The notes: a model not told the origin generated them from the sequence alone. 64,000 nucleotides of DNA from Shimia litoralis (GCF_005518135.1 NZ_SULI01000003.1:62001-126000); one strand, 5' to 3'. Shown: positions 17,484-27,239, numbered from the stretch's first letter. Numbers and translations are program-made.

Positions 17484-18661
17484 AGGCGCTGTCCCACATC
17501 GGACTGCAAGTGATCTAGGAGACGCACCATAAAGGTTTGGCCCGCTTGAAATTGCGCAACCGTCAAATATTCGTTGGGTTGATGCGCCTGTTCGATGTGA
17601 CCCGGCCCACAGATTGCGGCTGAATATCCCGCCTCTTGGAACTGTCCGCCCTCAGTGCCATACGACACAACTTGTGCGGCGTTGTCCCCCGTCAACTGGC
17701 GCAAGAGCATCTCAGCTGTGCCTTGGTCTTCTGGCGCGAGGGCCGGAATGTGGAATTTTTGCTGGAGCACTATCTTTGTGGACGGAACAACCGCCTGCAT
17801 TTGTGCTTGGATCTCGTCCACCTTGGCGAACAAGGCATCGCGCCATTGGGTCATGTTCTCATCTGGTACCAGACGGAAATCCAGATCAAAGTGACAATCC
17901 TTGGCGGTGATGTTGTGGGCTGTTCCCCCATGGATTGTCCCCACATGCGCCGTGGTAAATGGGGGGGTAAATATCGATGCGGCATCGCTGGGCTGGCGTG
18001 CCATGTTGGCGGCGTTCACATCGTTGACCCATTCAATCAGCTTGGCCCCATACATGATGGCATTCACGCCCGTGTGCACCAAAGACGAATGGACCTCGAA
18101 CCCTTGAATGTGCACATGATAGCCAAAGCTGCCTTTGTGACCTGTGACGACCTGCATCATCGAGGGTTCGCCAACGATCACCGCGCTGGCCTTGGGTAAA
18201 ACAGGCTGCATCGCGTCAATCATTTCTGGCGCGCCCAGACATCCGACTTCTTCGTCATAGCTAAGCGCCAGTTGGAGTGGTCGCGTCACTTGAGCATATT
18301 TGGCTTCGACCATGGCCCAGATCGCAAGTGCATCGAACCCCTTCATGTCGCAGGTGCCCCGCCCAAAGAGCTTGCCGTCGCGCTCGACCACCGTGAACGG
18401 GTCGGTCCCCCAAGGCTGGCCCTGAACCGGAACAACATCCGTGTGCCCAGACAACAGAACGGCCCCTTCTTTCATCGGCCCGACATGCGCAAACAAAGAT
18501 GCCTTTTCTTGCGTCGCGTCATAATGTCGGTGCGCTTGAATCCCATGGCTGGCCAAATAGGTGTCCACCCAATCAATCAGTGGAAGGTTGCTGTCGCTGC
18601 TCACGGTCGGAAACCCAACCAGCACATCCAGAATTTCGCGCGGTCCAAGGCGGTTCGTCAT
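17480..18661 (-). CDS. argE: Acetylornithine deacetylase (M20 family)
   Basis: Zinc amidohydrolase of the M20A family, 393 residues, expected to release ornithine from N-acetylornithine. Seen are the metal motifs LLSGHTDVVPVQG (His, catalytic Asp), GRGTCDMKGFDAL (bridging Asp), YDEEVGCLGAPEMID (Glu-Glu), VGEP, and CGPGHIEQAHQPNEYL (C-terminal His). The dimerisation lid sits around residues 175-290. The ATG at 18661 has GGGA about 6 bases upstream; an ATG four codons earlier is the alternative. It lies downstream of the transporter ATPase gene on the same strand with a 193-bp gap, which raises the possibility that imported N-acylated peptides or amino acids are its substrates; the ArgE name follows overall similarity. 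Confidence 0.88.
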   Translation of the reverse strand: MTNRLGPREILDVLVGFPTVSSDSNLPLIDWVDTYLASHGIQAHRHYDATQEKASLFAHVGPMKEGAVLLSGHTDVVPVQGQPWGTDPFTVVERDGKLFGRGTCDMKGFDALAIWAMVEAKYAQVTRPLQLALSYDEEVGCLGAPEMIDAMQPVLPKASAVIVGEPSMMQVVTGHKGSFGYHVHIQGFEVHSSLVHTGVNAIMYGAKLIEWVNDVNAANMARQPSDAASIFTPPFTTAHVGTIHGGTAHNITAKDCHFDLDFRLVPDENMTQWRDALFAKVDEIQAQMQAVVPSTKIVLQQKFHIPALAPEDQGTAEMLLRQLTGDNAAQVVSYGTEGGQFQEAGYSAAICGPGHIEQAHQPNEYLTVAQFQAGQTFMVRLLDHLQSDVGQRL

Positions 18662-18854
18662 AGTATATCCCATTCATCTGGTCACGGATCATGTCGGGCA
18701 AGCGCGAAATTCATGCGCGCGAATTGCGCGCGGCACCTTCACCGAACACGTTGAAACCAGTTTGTCGATGCAAAGTCCACCCGCGCCAATATCTAGGGCC
18801 CAGAAACCGCCGATGCGCCCAGATCAGATAAACCCGCCCCATGACCACAATCTG

Positions 18855-20690
18855 TCAGGCCATGCCTGTCGCATACCCGATGTCAGTTTCCAAAACCAAA
18901 TGCGTTTCACCAACACGTTTGTAGCGCGACCGCGTGACCTCAAACCCCTGCGGATGCACCAAGGCCGGAGCCTGAGGGTGTGCACTTCCGGCCATATTGT
19001 GACGCTTGCGGGGGTCGGCAACCGGCACCGCGTTCAGCAATGCCTTGGTGTACGGATGTTGAGGCGTTTCAAGGACGGCACGACGGGTCCCGATTTCCAC
19101 AAGACGCCCGCGGTACATCACGCCAACCTGGTGGCTGATGCGTTCCACAACCGCCATATCGTGACTGATGAATACATAAGAGAGCCCAAGGTCCGCCTGA
19201 AGCCGCAGCATCAGGTTCAGCACCTGCGCCTGCACCGATACATCAAGCGCCGAGACGGCCTCGTCGGCCACAATCAACTTGGGGTCCAGCGCCAAAGCCC
19301 GCGCGATGGCGATACGCTGGCGTTGACCACCAGACAGTTCGTGAGGATACCGCCCGAGAAAGCTCTGTGGAAGTTCCACAAGGTCAAACAATCTGGCAAC
19401 GCGGTCCTGCAAGGCGCGCCCGCTAAGCGAAGCATAGTTGCGCATCGGTTCGGCGACTTGATCTTGCAAGGTCATCTGAGGGTCCAACGATGCAAACGGA
19501 TCCTGAAAGATCATCTGCATATGTCGCCGCATCTGGCGCATGTGTCGTGCTGGCAAGCTGCGCAGATTCTGATTTTCGAATTCGATATCGCCCTCATCAG
19601 CGTCGGTCAGCCGCAAAATCGCCCGCGCCACAGTGGATTTACCGCTCCCGGATTCTCCGACCAATGCCAGTGTCTGCCCAGCGTCCAAAGAAAACGACAC
19701 ATCTTCCACGGCGTGCAAGTTTGAAACAGCGCGCCGCAACAAGCCGCCTTTGACGGGAAAGCGAACCGACAAATTGCGCACGCGTAACAGCGGCGTCGAA
19801 TTTGGAGCCTTGATGCCCTCAGTCGACGCGTAGGGCCCATCTGCTCCAAGCGGCCTTGGCTCATCCGTGCCTGTCATATCCCCAAGCCGTGGCACCGAGG
19901 TCAGTAGAAACTGTGTATATGGATGCTGCGGAGCCTCAAAAACCTGAGACACAGTCCCCTCTTCCACCACAAGTCCGTCACGCATCACAATGACCCTGTC
20001 GGCGACTTGGGCCACCACGGCCATATCATGCGTCACAAAAATAATTCCCGCACCGGTTTCTTGTTTCAGTTCGTCAATAAGCGCGATGATTTCGGCCTGA
20101 TTGGTCACATCCAATGCAGTTGTTGGTTCGTCTGCAATCAAAAGTCGCGGCTTACATGCCAAAGCCATCGCGATCACGACCCTTTGGCGCATCCCACCAG
20201 ATAGTTCATGGGGATATTGCGTCAAACACCGCTCCGGCGACGGAATACGCACGCGCTCTAACAAAGTGCACGCATGGTCTCTTGCTTGCTTGTGGGTGAG
20301 GTTTTGATGAAGCTTGATGCCTTCGGTCAGTTGTCGTTCAATTGTAAACACAGGATTAAGCGTGGTCATCGGTTCTTGAAAAATCATTCCGATGTCATTG
20401 CCGCGTATATTTTGCATCTCGCGTTGCGTGGCCTGCGCGAGGTCGATCTGAGTGCCGTCGCGTTTGGTAAAATTGATCTGTCCGGCATGCACATACCCAT
20501 TTTCAAAAGCGACCAACCCCATCACCGAAAGACATGTCACCGATTTACCCGATCCGGATTCTCCGACGATGCACACCGTTTCACCCGGATGCACCCGGCC
20601 CGAGAAATCTCGAATGGCGTCCGCCCCGCCATCGTCGGTTCGGAATGTGACGGACAGGTTCTTGATCGTCAAAAGATCAGTATCAGACAT
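18855..20690 (-). CDS. Peptide-type ABC transporter, fused tandem ATP-binding protein
   Basis: A 611-residue cytoplasmic protein with two complete ABC ATPase domains, equivalent to DppD and DppF joined. Domain 1 (about 1-260) has Walker A GESGSGKS, signature LSGGMRQRVVIAMAL, Walker B LLIADEPTTALD. Domain 2 (about 300-600) has Walker A GESGSGKST, signature LSGGQRQRIAIARAL, Walker B LIVADEAVSALD. Both are followed by the oligopeptide-permease type C-terminal extension (PQHPYTQ, PQHPYTKALL). The gene is divergent from the binding protein and permeases it must serve (20962-24685), separated by 271 bp. The single-gene ATPase and the divergent layout differ from a simple dpp operon. Confidence 0.95.
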   Translation of the reverse strand: MSDTDLLTIKNLSVTFRTDDGGADAIRDFSGRVHPGETVCIVGESGSGKSVTCLSVMGLVAFENGYVHAGQINFTKRDGTQIDLAQATQREMQNIRGNDIGMIFQEPMTTLNPVFTIERQLTEGIKLHQNLTHKQARDHACTLLERVRIPSPERCLTQYPHELSGGMRQRVVIAMALACKPRLLIADEPTTALDVTNQAEIIALIDELKQETGAGIIFVTHDMAVVAQVADRVIVMRDGLVVEEGTVSQVFEAPQHPYTQFLLTSVPRLGDMTGTDEPRPLGADGPYASTEGIKAPNSTPLLRVRNLSVRFPVKGGLLRRAVSNLHAVEDVSFSLDAGQTLALVGESGSGKSTVARAILRLTDADEGDIEFENQNLRSLPARHMRQMRRHMQMIFQDPFASLDPQMTLQDQVAEPMRNYASLSGRALQDRVARLFDLVELPQSFLGRYPHELSGGQRQRIAIARALALDPKLIVADEAVSALDVSVQAQVLNLMLRLQADLGLSYVFISHDMAVVERISHQVGVMYRGRLVEIGTRRAVLETPQHPYTKALLNAVPVADPRKRHNMAGSAHPQAPALVHPQGFEVTRSRYKRVGETHLVLETDIGYATGMA

Positions 20691-20961
20691 CAGTCAAAAC
20701 CTTACTCAAGCAATGAAGCGCATCTCAAGACGCTATCGTCAGGTCAATCGCACTGTCAAACAGGTGTTTGCAATGCCCCCGTTCACATGCCATTCACCTC
20801 ACCCAAGGGTTGCATTTAGAGCACCCATAGTCTGTGATAGGCACAACTGGGGAAATCGGGTTTTGATCTTGTGCTTACGCGCTGGATTATTTGATCTGTC
20901 CCCACCCCATGATGGCAACCGCTATCACGTACTGATAATCGCGCCCCACAAGGAGCACCGC

Positions 20962-22662
20962 ATGAAGCTTTCGTCAACTTTGTTAAGTCTTGGAACCGTT
21001 TGTTTTTTTGCCTCTACAGCCACGGCCGAGCGCGGAAGTGATGGGCATGTCAAAATTCTGTTTTGGCAAGCCCCTTCAACGTTGAACCCGTTCCAGTCCG
21101 GTGGCGCAAAAGACAACGAAGCCGCCTCTTTGGTTCTGGAACCATTGGGCCGGTATGATCCAAACGGCGCATTGGTGCCCTATCTGGCGCAGCACATCCC
21201 GACGGTGGCCAACGGTGGTGTCGCCAATGATCTGACATCCATCACATGGACCCTCAAACCCGACTTGATGTGGTCAGATGGAACACCTGTCACATCAGAA
21301 GATGTGAAGTTCAGCGCTGATTACTGTATGCATCCAGACGCAGGGTGTTCACAATTGGCCAAGTTCGACGGTGTTGAAACTGTCGAAATCATTGACGCCT
21401 ATACTGTAAAAGTTAATTTCGCCGCCCCGCGCCCCAATCCATACGGCCCATTCATGGGCGGACAGTCTCCAATCCTGCAAAAGGCACAATTTCAGGACTG
21501 CCTAGGCGCACGTGCCATCGAATGTGTGGCACAGAACTTTGCTCCCATTGGCACCGGCCCGTTTACCGTAAAGGAATTCCGGCCTAACGATGTGATCTCG
21601 TTCGAGGCCAATCCGAATTATCGCGACGCGACCAAACCCGCGTTTGAAACGCTCACCCTCAAGGGCGGCGGCGATGCCACGGCCGCAGGACGTGCGGTCT
21701 TGGAAACCGGTGAATTCGACTATGCGTGGAATTTGCAATTGGCACCGGATGTCTTGGCAAAGATGGCGGATGTCGGCATTGGCAAGCCGATCGCAGCCTT
21801 TGGCACCACGGTCGAACGCCTTGAGATGAACCTTACCGACCCCAACCCCGATCTGGACAAAAACATTCGCGCCACACGCGAAGCCCCACATCCGTTCCTG
21901 ACCGACATGAATGTGCGCAAAGCGCTGTCCATGGCAATTGATCGCAGTCTTTTGGTCGAGATCGGATATGGCCCCACCGGGCGTCCCACCTGCAATCTGG
22001 TTCCTGGCCCTGCCTATTACGCATCAGACAACACCGCGTGCCTGACACAGGACATTGCAGGTGCCAATCGTCTGCTTGATGCGGCCGGATGGGTGCGCGG
22101 CACGGATGGCGTACGCACAAAAGATGGGCAACGGCTGTCAATTCTGTTCCAGACATCAACGAATAACGTCCGGCAGGAGTTTCAGGCTCTGATCAAACAC
22201 TGGTGGAATGAATTGGGCGTCGAAACCGAACTAAGAAACATCAACGCATCGATCTATTTCGGGGCAGACGCAAATTCCCCTGACACGTTTCAAAAGTTCT
22301 ATGCAGATGTGGCAATGCACGCCAACAATTATGACGGCACCGATCCGCAAACCTATCTTGCCATGTATCGCTGTGGCAATGAACCCAAGCCATCCCGCCA
22401 ATGGCAGGGGGAGAACATCAATCGTTTCTGTGATCCCGCCTATGATACGTTGATCGACACCTTAAGCCAAACCTCCGACCTTGAGACACGCTATGACCTT
22501 GCAAAACGCATGAATGATATGTTGACCAAGGACAGCTATGTGGTTGTGCCCCTGATTGATCGGGGTCGGGTCTCGGCCCACGCCAACAGCCTCGGTGGTG
22601 TTTTGATGAACTCGTGGGACTCCGAGCTGTGGAACATCGCAGATTGGCACCGTATCGAGTGA
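20962..22662 (+). CDS. Peptide ABC transporter substrate-binding protein (family 5)
   Basis: A 566-residue periplasmic binding protein. Residues 1-23 are a signal peptide ending TATA-ERG. The mature protein opens with VKILFWQAPSTLNPFQSGG and has the family-5 signature ITWTLKPDLMWSDGTPVTSEDVKFS, later VRKALSMAIDRSLLVEIGYG and WWNELGVETELRN. Such proteins bind di- or oligopeptides, nickel chelates or glycosides; the ligand is not predictable here. The ATG at 20962 follows AGGAG by 6 bases. It is the first gene of a rightward operon with both permeases. A loose sigma-70-like promoter (TTGATC, 16 bp, GATTAT at about 20863-20890) lies upstream. Confidence 0.94.
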   Translation: MKLSSTLLSLGTVCFFASTATAERGSDGHVKILFWQAPSTLNPFQSGGAKDNEAASLVLEPLGRYDPNGALVPYLAQHIPTVANGGVANDLTSITWTLKPDLMWSDGTPVTSEDVKFSADYCMHPDAGCSQLAKFDGVETVEIIDAYTVKVNFAAPRPNPYGPFMGGQSPILQKAQFQDCLGARAIECVAQNFAPIGTGPFTVKEFRPNDVISFEANPNYRDATKPAFETLTLKGGGDATAAGRAVLETGEFDYAWNLQLAPDVLAKMADVGIGKPIAAFGTTVERLEMNLTDPNPDLDKNIRATREAPHPFLTDMNVRKALSMAIDRSLLVEIGYGPTGRPTCNLVPGPAYYASDNTACLTQDIAGANRLLDAAGWVRGTDGVRTKDGQRLSILFQTSTNNVRQEFQALIKHWWNELGVETELRNINASIYFGADANSPDTFQKFYADVAMHANNYDGTDPQTYLAMYRCGNEPKPSRQWQGENINRFCDPAYDTLIDTLSQTSDLETRYDLAKRMNDMLTKDSYVVVPLIDRGRVSAHANSLGGVLMNSWDSELWNIADWHRIE

Positions 22663-22734
22663 CCGGTGGCAGGCGCGTATCTATGACGGCACCCTTGCTT
22701 GCATCCCCAAGCACAACGTCCTAGAGGCCGCGAC

Positions 22735-23742
22735 ATGTTCACCTTTACGCTTAGACGCCTTGGCATGGCCATCCCCGCGCTCGTATTCATAAGCGCGGTG
22801 ATTTTCATGCTTCTAGAGTTGGCCCCCGGAGACCCTCTGGCGCAGGTCCCCCTAAGCGTGCCGCCCGAGGTTAGGGCCAACATGCGCGAAGCCTTGGGAT
22901 TGGGCGAGTCTGCCCATGTGCGATACTGGAAATGGCTGGTTCAGATGTTCTGGGTCGAGCCGCAAGTTCTGTGCGACCACATCTTTGGCAGTACGTTTGC
23001 CGAAGGCAAGCAACGCGTGATCAGCTGGCAAACACGGTCGCCGGTAATGGATACTGTGGCGCAACGTTTACCACAGACCCTCTGGGTGGTGGGCATGGCC
23101 TATGTCATCGGGGTGCTTGTCGCCGTGCCCATTGGCATTTATTCGGCGTATCGCCAGTATTCGTTGTTTGATCAGGCCGGTACATTTGTGTCTATGTTGG
23201 GGTTCTCGATCCCCCCCTTCTTCGTGGGTCCCCTGTTGATCATGGTGTTCGCTGTTCAGCTCGGCTGGGTTCCATCCGTGTATGACACCACACATACGGT
23301 GCACGATTGGCAGAGCTTTCTGGTGCAACTGCGCCAAATGATTCTGCCAGTTCTTGTGCTTAGCCTGCAAGCAATGGCGCAAATTAGCAGATACATGCGC
23401 GCCTCGATGCTCAGCGTATTGCACCAAGATTTCATCCGTACCGCACGCGCCAAAGGCCTGCCGGAGCGCAAAGTCGTGTATGTGCACGCGTTGCGCAATT
23501 CGCTTATTCCGGTGGTCACAGCCATTGCGCTGGGGTTACCCTCAATCTTCGGTGGGGCCATCATCACCGAGGTGGTCTTTAAGGTGAACGGGATCGGTGA
23601 CCAGCTCTTGAATGCCTTGCTGGCGAATGACTTGCCCAGTGTGCAAACTCTGACCTTCCTCATCGCGGTTCTGATTGTCATGTTCAATCTGATCGCGGAT
23701 CTTCTCTATGGCGTGCTTGATCCGAGGATTAGGTATGACTGA
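22735..23742 (+). CDS. Peptide ABC transporter permease, DppB type
   Basis: A 335-residue inner-membrane permease with the N-terminal FTLRRLGMAIPALVFISAVIF helix, the ELAPGDPL periplasmic motif, and the EAA loop MRASMLSVLHQDFIRTARAKG that contacts the ATPase. Six hydrophobic segments are evident. A longer-than-usual periplasmic segment (about residues 65-110, with EPQVLCDHIFGSTFAEGKQR) precedes the conserved domain. The ATG at 22735 has GAGG seven bases upstream. It starts 72 bp after the binding-protein stop and overlaps the second permease by 8 bp. Confidence 0.93.
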   Translation: MFTFTLRRLGMAIPALVFISAVIFMLLELAPGDPLAQVPLSVPPEVRANMREALGLGESAHVRYWKWLVQMFWVEPQVLCDHIFGSTFAEGKQRVISWQTRSPVMDTVAQRLPQTLWVVGMAYVIGVLVAVPIGIYSAYRQYSLFDQAGTFVSMLGFSIPPFFVGPLLIMVFAVQLGWVPSVYDTTHTVHDWQSFLVQLRQMILPVLVLSLQAMAQISRYMRASMLSVLHQDFIRTARAKGLPERKVVYVHALRNSLIPVVTAIALGLPSIFGGAIITEVVFKVNGIGDQLLNALLANDLPSVQTLTFLIAVLIVMFNLIADLLYGVLDPRIRYD

Positions 23743-24685
23743 TCCCGTCGCTGCATCACACAACAGACATGGGAAATGGCCCCGCATATGGCGTGCGTTT
23801 CGCAAACACAAAGGGGCGATGATCGGCGGCGGGATTCTTATGTTCATCATCCTTGGGGTCTTGCTTGGGGATCTGCTTTGGGCGACAGACCCGCAAGCGC
23901 TTGATATTCGCAACAAGAATATGCGCCCGCTTTACACGCTGCTATGGGATACGGATGCCAAAGTCGGATGGGCCCACCCGCTTGGGACGGATTCTCTGGG
24001 GCGGGATGCATTGGCCAATCTGATCGTCGGCGGGCGCACATCTTTGGCAGTTGGCGCCGTCGCGATGTGTATTGCGCTGTTGGTGGGTACCACGGTTGGT
24101 ATTCTGGCAGGATTGTTCAGATGGCTGGATGGACCGCTGATGCGGCTCACCGATCTGGTGCTGGCGTTGCCAATTTTGCCGCTGTTGTTGCTGGTGGCGA
24201 CATTGTTTCGGGCCCCACTCAGAGCGCAATTCGGCCCTGAAGCAGGGATGTTTGTGTTGATTGTAACCGTGATTGGCCTGACCTCGTGGATGCAAACCGC
24301 ACGCATTGTGCGATCTGAAATTCTCCACCTCAAAGAACAGGATTTCATACTGGCGGCCCGCTCTATTGGCACACGGCCGTTTGCCTTGATTTGGCGGCAC
24401 CTGCTGCCCAACACCCTGTCGCCTATTCTGGTCTCGGCCACGCTTGGCCTTGCAACCGCAATCATCACCGAGAGTGCGCTGTCCTTTCTTGGGTTCGGGT
24501 TCCCACCCGATTTTCCGACGTGGGGCAAAATGCTCGCGGATTCCGTGCAACGCATGGATCAGTACCCCGAGCGGGTGATCTTACCCGGAGCCGCGATTTC
24601 TCTAACTGTGCTAAGCGTCAACTATTTGGGGGATGGTCTGCGGGATGCCTTTGATCCGCGAAGTCACAGGCGATCGAGAAATTAA
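23735..24685 (+). CDS. Peptide ABC transporter permease, DppC type
   Basis: A 316-residue inner-membrane permease, partner of the upstream DppB-type protein. It has an N-terminal cytoplasmic stretch, an opening helix (GAMIGGGILMFIILGVLLGDL), the HPLGTDSLGRDALANLIVGGRTSL motif typical of DppC/OppC, and the EAA loop SEILHLKEQDFILAARSIG. It ends GDGLRDAFDPRSHRRSRN, the usual LxDxLDPR tail. Its ATG lies 8 bp inside the end of the preceding gene. No ATPase gene follows; the fused ATPase is the divergent gene at 18855-20690. Confidence 0.93.
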   Translation: MTDPVAASHNRHGKWPRIWRAFRKHKGAMIGGGILMFIILGVLLGDLLWATDPQALDIRNKNMRPLYTLLWDTDAKVGWAHPLGTDSLGRDALANLIVGGRTSLAVGAVAMCIALLVGTTVGILAGLFRWLDGPLMRLTDLVLALPILPLLLLVATLFRAPLRAQFGPEAGMFVLIVTVIGLTSWMQTARIVRSEILHLKEQDFILAARSIGTRPFALIWRHLLPNTLSPILVSATLGLATAIITESALSFLGFGFPPDFPTWGKMLADSVQRMDQYPERVILPGAAISLTVLSVNYLGDGLRDAFDPRSHRRSRN

Positions 24686-24882
24686 GAACAATTCCATCAT
24701 CGCGCGCCGCGCTGTCAGATTTAACGCACCGCCCATCGCCAGAAGGTGGAACAGGGTCATCCGGACACCAACACATCCAGAACAATTTCCCATCATCGCC
24801 GTACTCCAGCACATCGAGAACACTTGATCGCATTTGAATTTGTCTCCATGTGGGAAAAAATTCCAAAAAGTGAGTCATTGCC

Positions 24883-25944
24883 ATGTTTGAGTCCCTTGGT
24901 TTCGAAAATTTCACCGCTCCAGAAGTCACAGTGTTCTTTGCATTGGGATTGGGCGTCGCATTTGGCCTGTTGGCTGAGCGCAGCAAATTCTGTTTCCGCC
25001 GTGGATTGGTCGGTGACGACCGTCGCGCCGCGATGGGTGTCTGGCTGATGGCTCTGGCCGTCGCTGTCGCAGGCACGCAGGCCGCAGTATACGCCGAATT
25101 GATCAGCTTTGACGATCACCGCTTTATGACGACAGATATTGCCGTTCCCGCGCTTGTCTTGGGCGGGGTATTGTTTGGCGCCGGAATGGTTCTGACCCGA
25201 GGATGTGCATCGCGACTGACTGTGCTGGCGGGATCCGGAAACTTACGTGCCCTGATCGTGATGTTGGTCTTTGCGTTTGTGGCGCATGCGACACTCAAAG
25301 GTATCCTATCGCCCCTGCGTACAACGCTCGGCGGCTTTACTTGGTCCATCGAATCCGCCGCCCTTCCAGGATCGGCCCTTATCTGGAGCGGGTTGATTGT
25401 GCTTGGGGCGCTGATCGTCGCGTTCCGCTCTGGAAATCGCGTTACAACTCTGGGGCTTGCCGCCTTGATCGGCGCGCTTGTGCCACTGGGCTGGGTGGGC
25501 ACCGGATACGTGCTGTATGATGATTTTGATCCGGTTGCGATGGAAAGCCTTGCGTTCACATCCACCGCATCTGACAGCCTGTTCTATGGCATCGCGTCAT
25601 CCGCCGTCAGTGCGAATTTCGGCACGGGCCTCATCGGTGGTGTTGTCTTGGGCAGCCTGCTTGCAGCATTGGTCTTTGGCAGCTTTCGCTGGCAGAGCTT
25701 TGAAAGCCCCGCACAAACCGGACGATATCTGTTGGGTGGGACGCTCATGGGGTTTGGCGGCGTATTGGCAGGCGGCTGCACCGTGGGGGCTGGTCTTTCG
25801 GGCATCCCAACCCTTTCGGTCTCTGCGATTATCGCGATTGCGGCGATTGCGGGCGGTGCCCTGATAACCCAACGTATCCTTAGTGCACTCGAGATCGAAT
25901 CCGCTTCACCATCCACCACACCACGGCCACTACCGGCAGAGTGA
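24883..25944 (+). CDS. YeeE/YedE family sulfur-compound transporter
   Basis: A 353-residue inner-membrane protein with about nine or ten hydrophobic segments. It shows the YeeE/YedE repeat: AERSKFCFRRG (Cys37), GAGMVLTRGCASR (Cys108) in the first half and GGVLAGGCTVGAGLSG (Cys299) in the second. In the characterised family member TsuA, conserved cysteines line the path for thiosulfate, so uptake of thiosulfate or a related sulfur species is likely. The last 65 bp overlap the end of the convergent DUF3422 gene. The 197-bp upstream gap holds an imperfect 19-22-bp direct repeat and a near match to the ATTC-N8-GAAT motif found before the metallo-hydrolase gene. Confidence 0.9.
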   Translation: MFESLGFENFTAPEVTVFFALGLGVAFGLLAERSKFCFRRGLVGDDRRAAMGVWLMALAVAVAGTQAAVYAELISFDDHRFMTTDIAVPALVLGGVLFGAGMVLTRGCASRLTVLAGSGNLRALIVMLVFAFVAHATLKGILSPLRTTLGGFTWSIESAALPGSALIWSGLIVLGALIVAFRSGNRVTTLGLAALIGALVPLGWVGTGYVLYDDFDPVAMESLAFTSTASDSLFYGIASSAVSANFGTGLIGGVVLGSLLAALVFGSFRWQSFESPAQTGRYLLGGTLMGFGGVLAGGCTVGAGLSGIPTLSVSAIIAIAAIAGGALITQRILSALEIESASPSTTPRPLPAE

Positions 25945-27160
25945 GGATCGCAGTCAACTCTCCCTTGGTTAGGCCCATCAGGCTTGCCAAGGGATAGGCG
26001 GCGTATGACGCCAACGACACAGCGTAATAGCTGATCGCAACCACCGACAGCCCCTCGACCGTCTCTTGCAGACGCAGGGCAAGATCCGCCCGGCGGTCCA
26101 TGCTTTCCAACAGCGCCTGATTTTGCGCCGATCTGGACACATCGACCTTGGTGCGCAGCAAATCCCCTGCCCGAATAGCCCGATCCGCCAGCGCCTGCAG
26201 CCTCCCTTTGGTCGAACTGACGGTGCGCATCGCCGGATCATACCGTCGCATCATGAATTCACCAAAGCTTTGGCGCCCGTCATGGCGTTCCTCGCGCAAC
26301 ACCTTGATCCTTTGGTTCACAATTGTCTCATAGGCTTCGGTTGCGCCAAACCGAAACGACGTTTCCGCGATCAGACTCTCCAACTCGGCTGACACCTGCA
26401 GCAAGCTGTCCAAGGTCACCTCGGCCCCTTCGTCTGTGCCGCTGATATGCGCCATCAACTCGGTCAGACGCCCCTCAAGCGCGCCAAGACGCGGTGACAT
26501 CGCTCGCACTCTGGAAAACCCAAGCATCGACATGCTCTTGTAGGTTTCGATTTCGCACAACCGTTGAACAATACGTCCGACGCGCCGCTTACCAGTTTCC
26601 GGCGATACAAACACGGCCATCCGCATATGCCCTGCCGGATTGATCCGAAAGTCGGAGGCCACAACGGCGGCCCCATCCAAAACATCAGAGACAGCCAAAC
26701 TTTCTGGCACAAACCAGTCACTCAGATTCTGACGCAAGCTTTCCGATTTGCTGCGTTTTTCGACGCGAACCAAGGCCGACGTCATGCGCACACCGGGCAT
26801 GGCTGCAAGCCAATCTTCGGGAAACACCTCGAACTCTGCGGGATCAAACGGGCGTACCGACAAGCCCTCGGTAAAGACCGTATAGGTCACAAACTCGGTG
26901 TGCTGTTCCCACTTGAGCTTGTGGCGTCCGATGTCGCCAGAATAATGTGTGGCGTTGGGCTGAGGATGTGGTGCGCCGTGCCGATCCAACAGCGCGCACA
27001 GATGCGCCAGATCTTGGCTTCTATCGCGGCCAACGGCATCACTGGGCTGTTTCACAGCCAAGAACACCGCAGTACACGGCGCCTTAAGCGATGGAAACGG
27101 GCGCGCGTGAAGCTCGTTGGTCAACTTATAGCGCAGGGGGTGGTCAGCAAAGCCAGACAT
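25880..27160 (-). CDS. DUF3422 family membrane-anchored protein
   Basis: A 426-residue protein of the uncharacterised DUF3422 family. The N-terminus has the typical HPLRYKLTNELHARPFPSL; the middle is helical and probably coiled (about residues 225-385); two hydrophobic helices close the protein (VVAISYYAVSLASYAAYPLAS and ILTLPVVAVVWWMVKRI), so it is likely an inner-membrane protein with a large cytosolic part. The ATG at 27160 follows GGAG by 6 bases; a TTG four codons upstream overlaps that ribosome site and is unlikely. It converges with the YeeE gene, overlapping it by 65 bp. A 12-bp palindrome, ATACCATGGTAT, lies 80 bp upstream. The function is not known. Confidence 0.9.
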   Translation of the reverse strand: MSGFADHPLRYKLTNELHARPFPSLKAPCTAVFLAVKQPSDAVGRDRSQDLAHLCALLDRHGAPHPQPNATHYSGDIGRHKLKWEQHTEFVTYTVFTEGLSVRPFDPAEFEVFPEDWLAAMPGVRMTSALVRVEKRSKSESLRQNLSDWFVPESLAVSDVLDGAAVVASDFRINPAGHMRMAVFVSPETGKRRVGRIVQRLCEIETYKSMSMLGFSRVRAMSPRLGALEGRLTELMAHISGTDEGAEVTLDSLLQVSAELESLIAETSFRFGATEAYETIVNQRIKVLREERHDGRQSFGEFMMRRYDPAMRTVSSTKGRLQALADRAIRAGDLLRTKVDVSRSAQNQALLESMDRRADLALRLQETVEGLSVVAISYYAVSLASYAAYPLASLMGLTKGELTAILTLPVVAVVWWMVKRIRSRVH

Positions 27161-27239
27161 CTTCAACTCCAAGTTTCCGGCACCCTAGCAAGATCACAAA
27201 ATTTGTAAAGAAAATGTTTTATTTCAATATGTTACGTGA

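Noticed and set aside
24611-24823. Minus-strand frame of 70 codons between the permease and YeeE genes
   Set aside because: It overlaps the permease end, has Met/Cys-rich random composition and no ribosome site; I treat the gap as non-coding.
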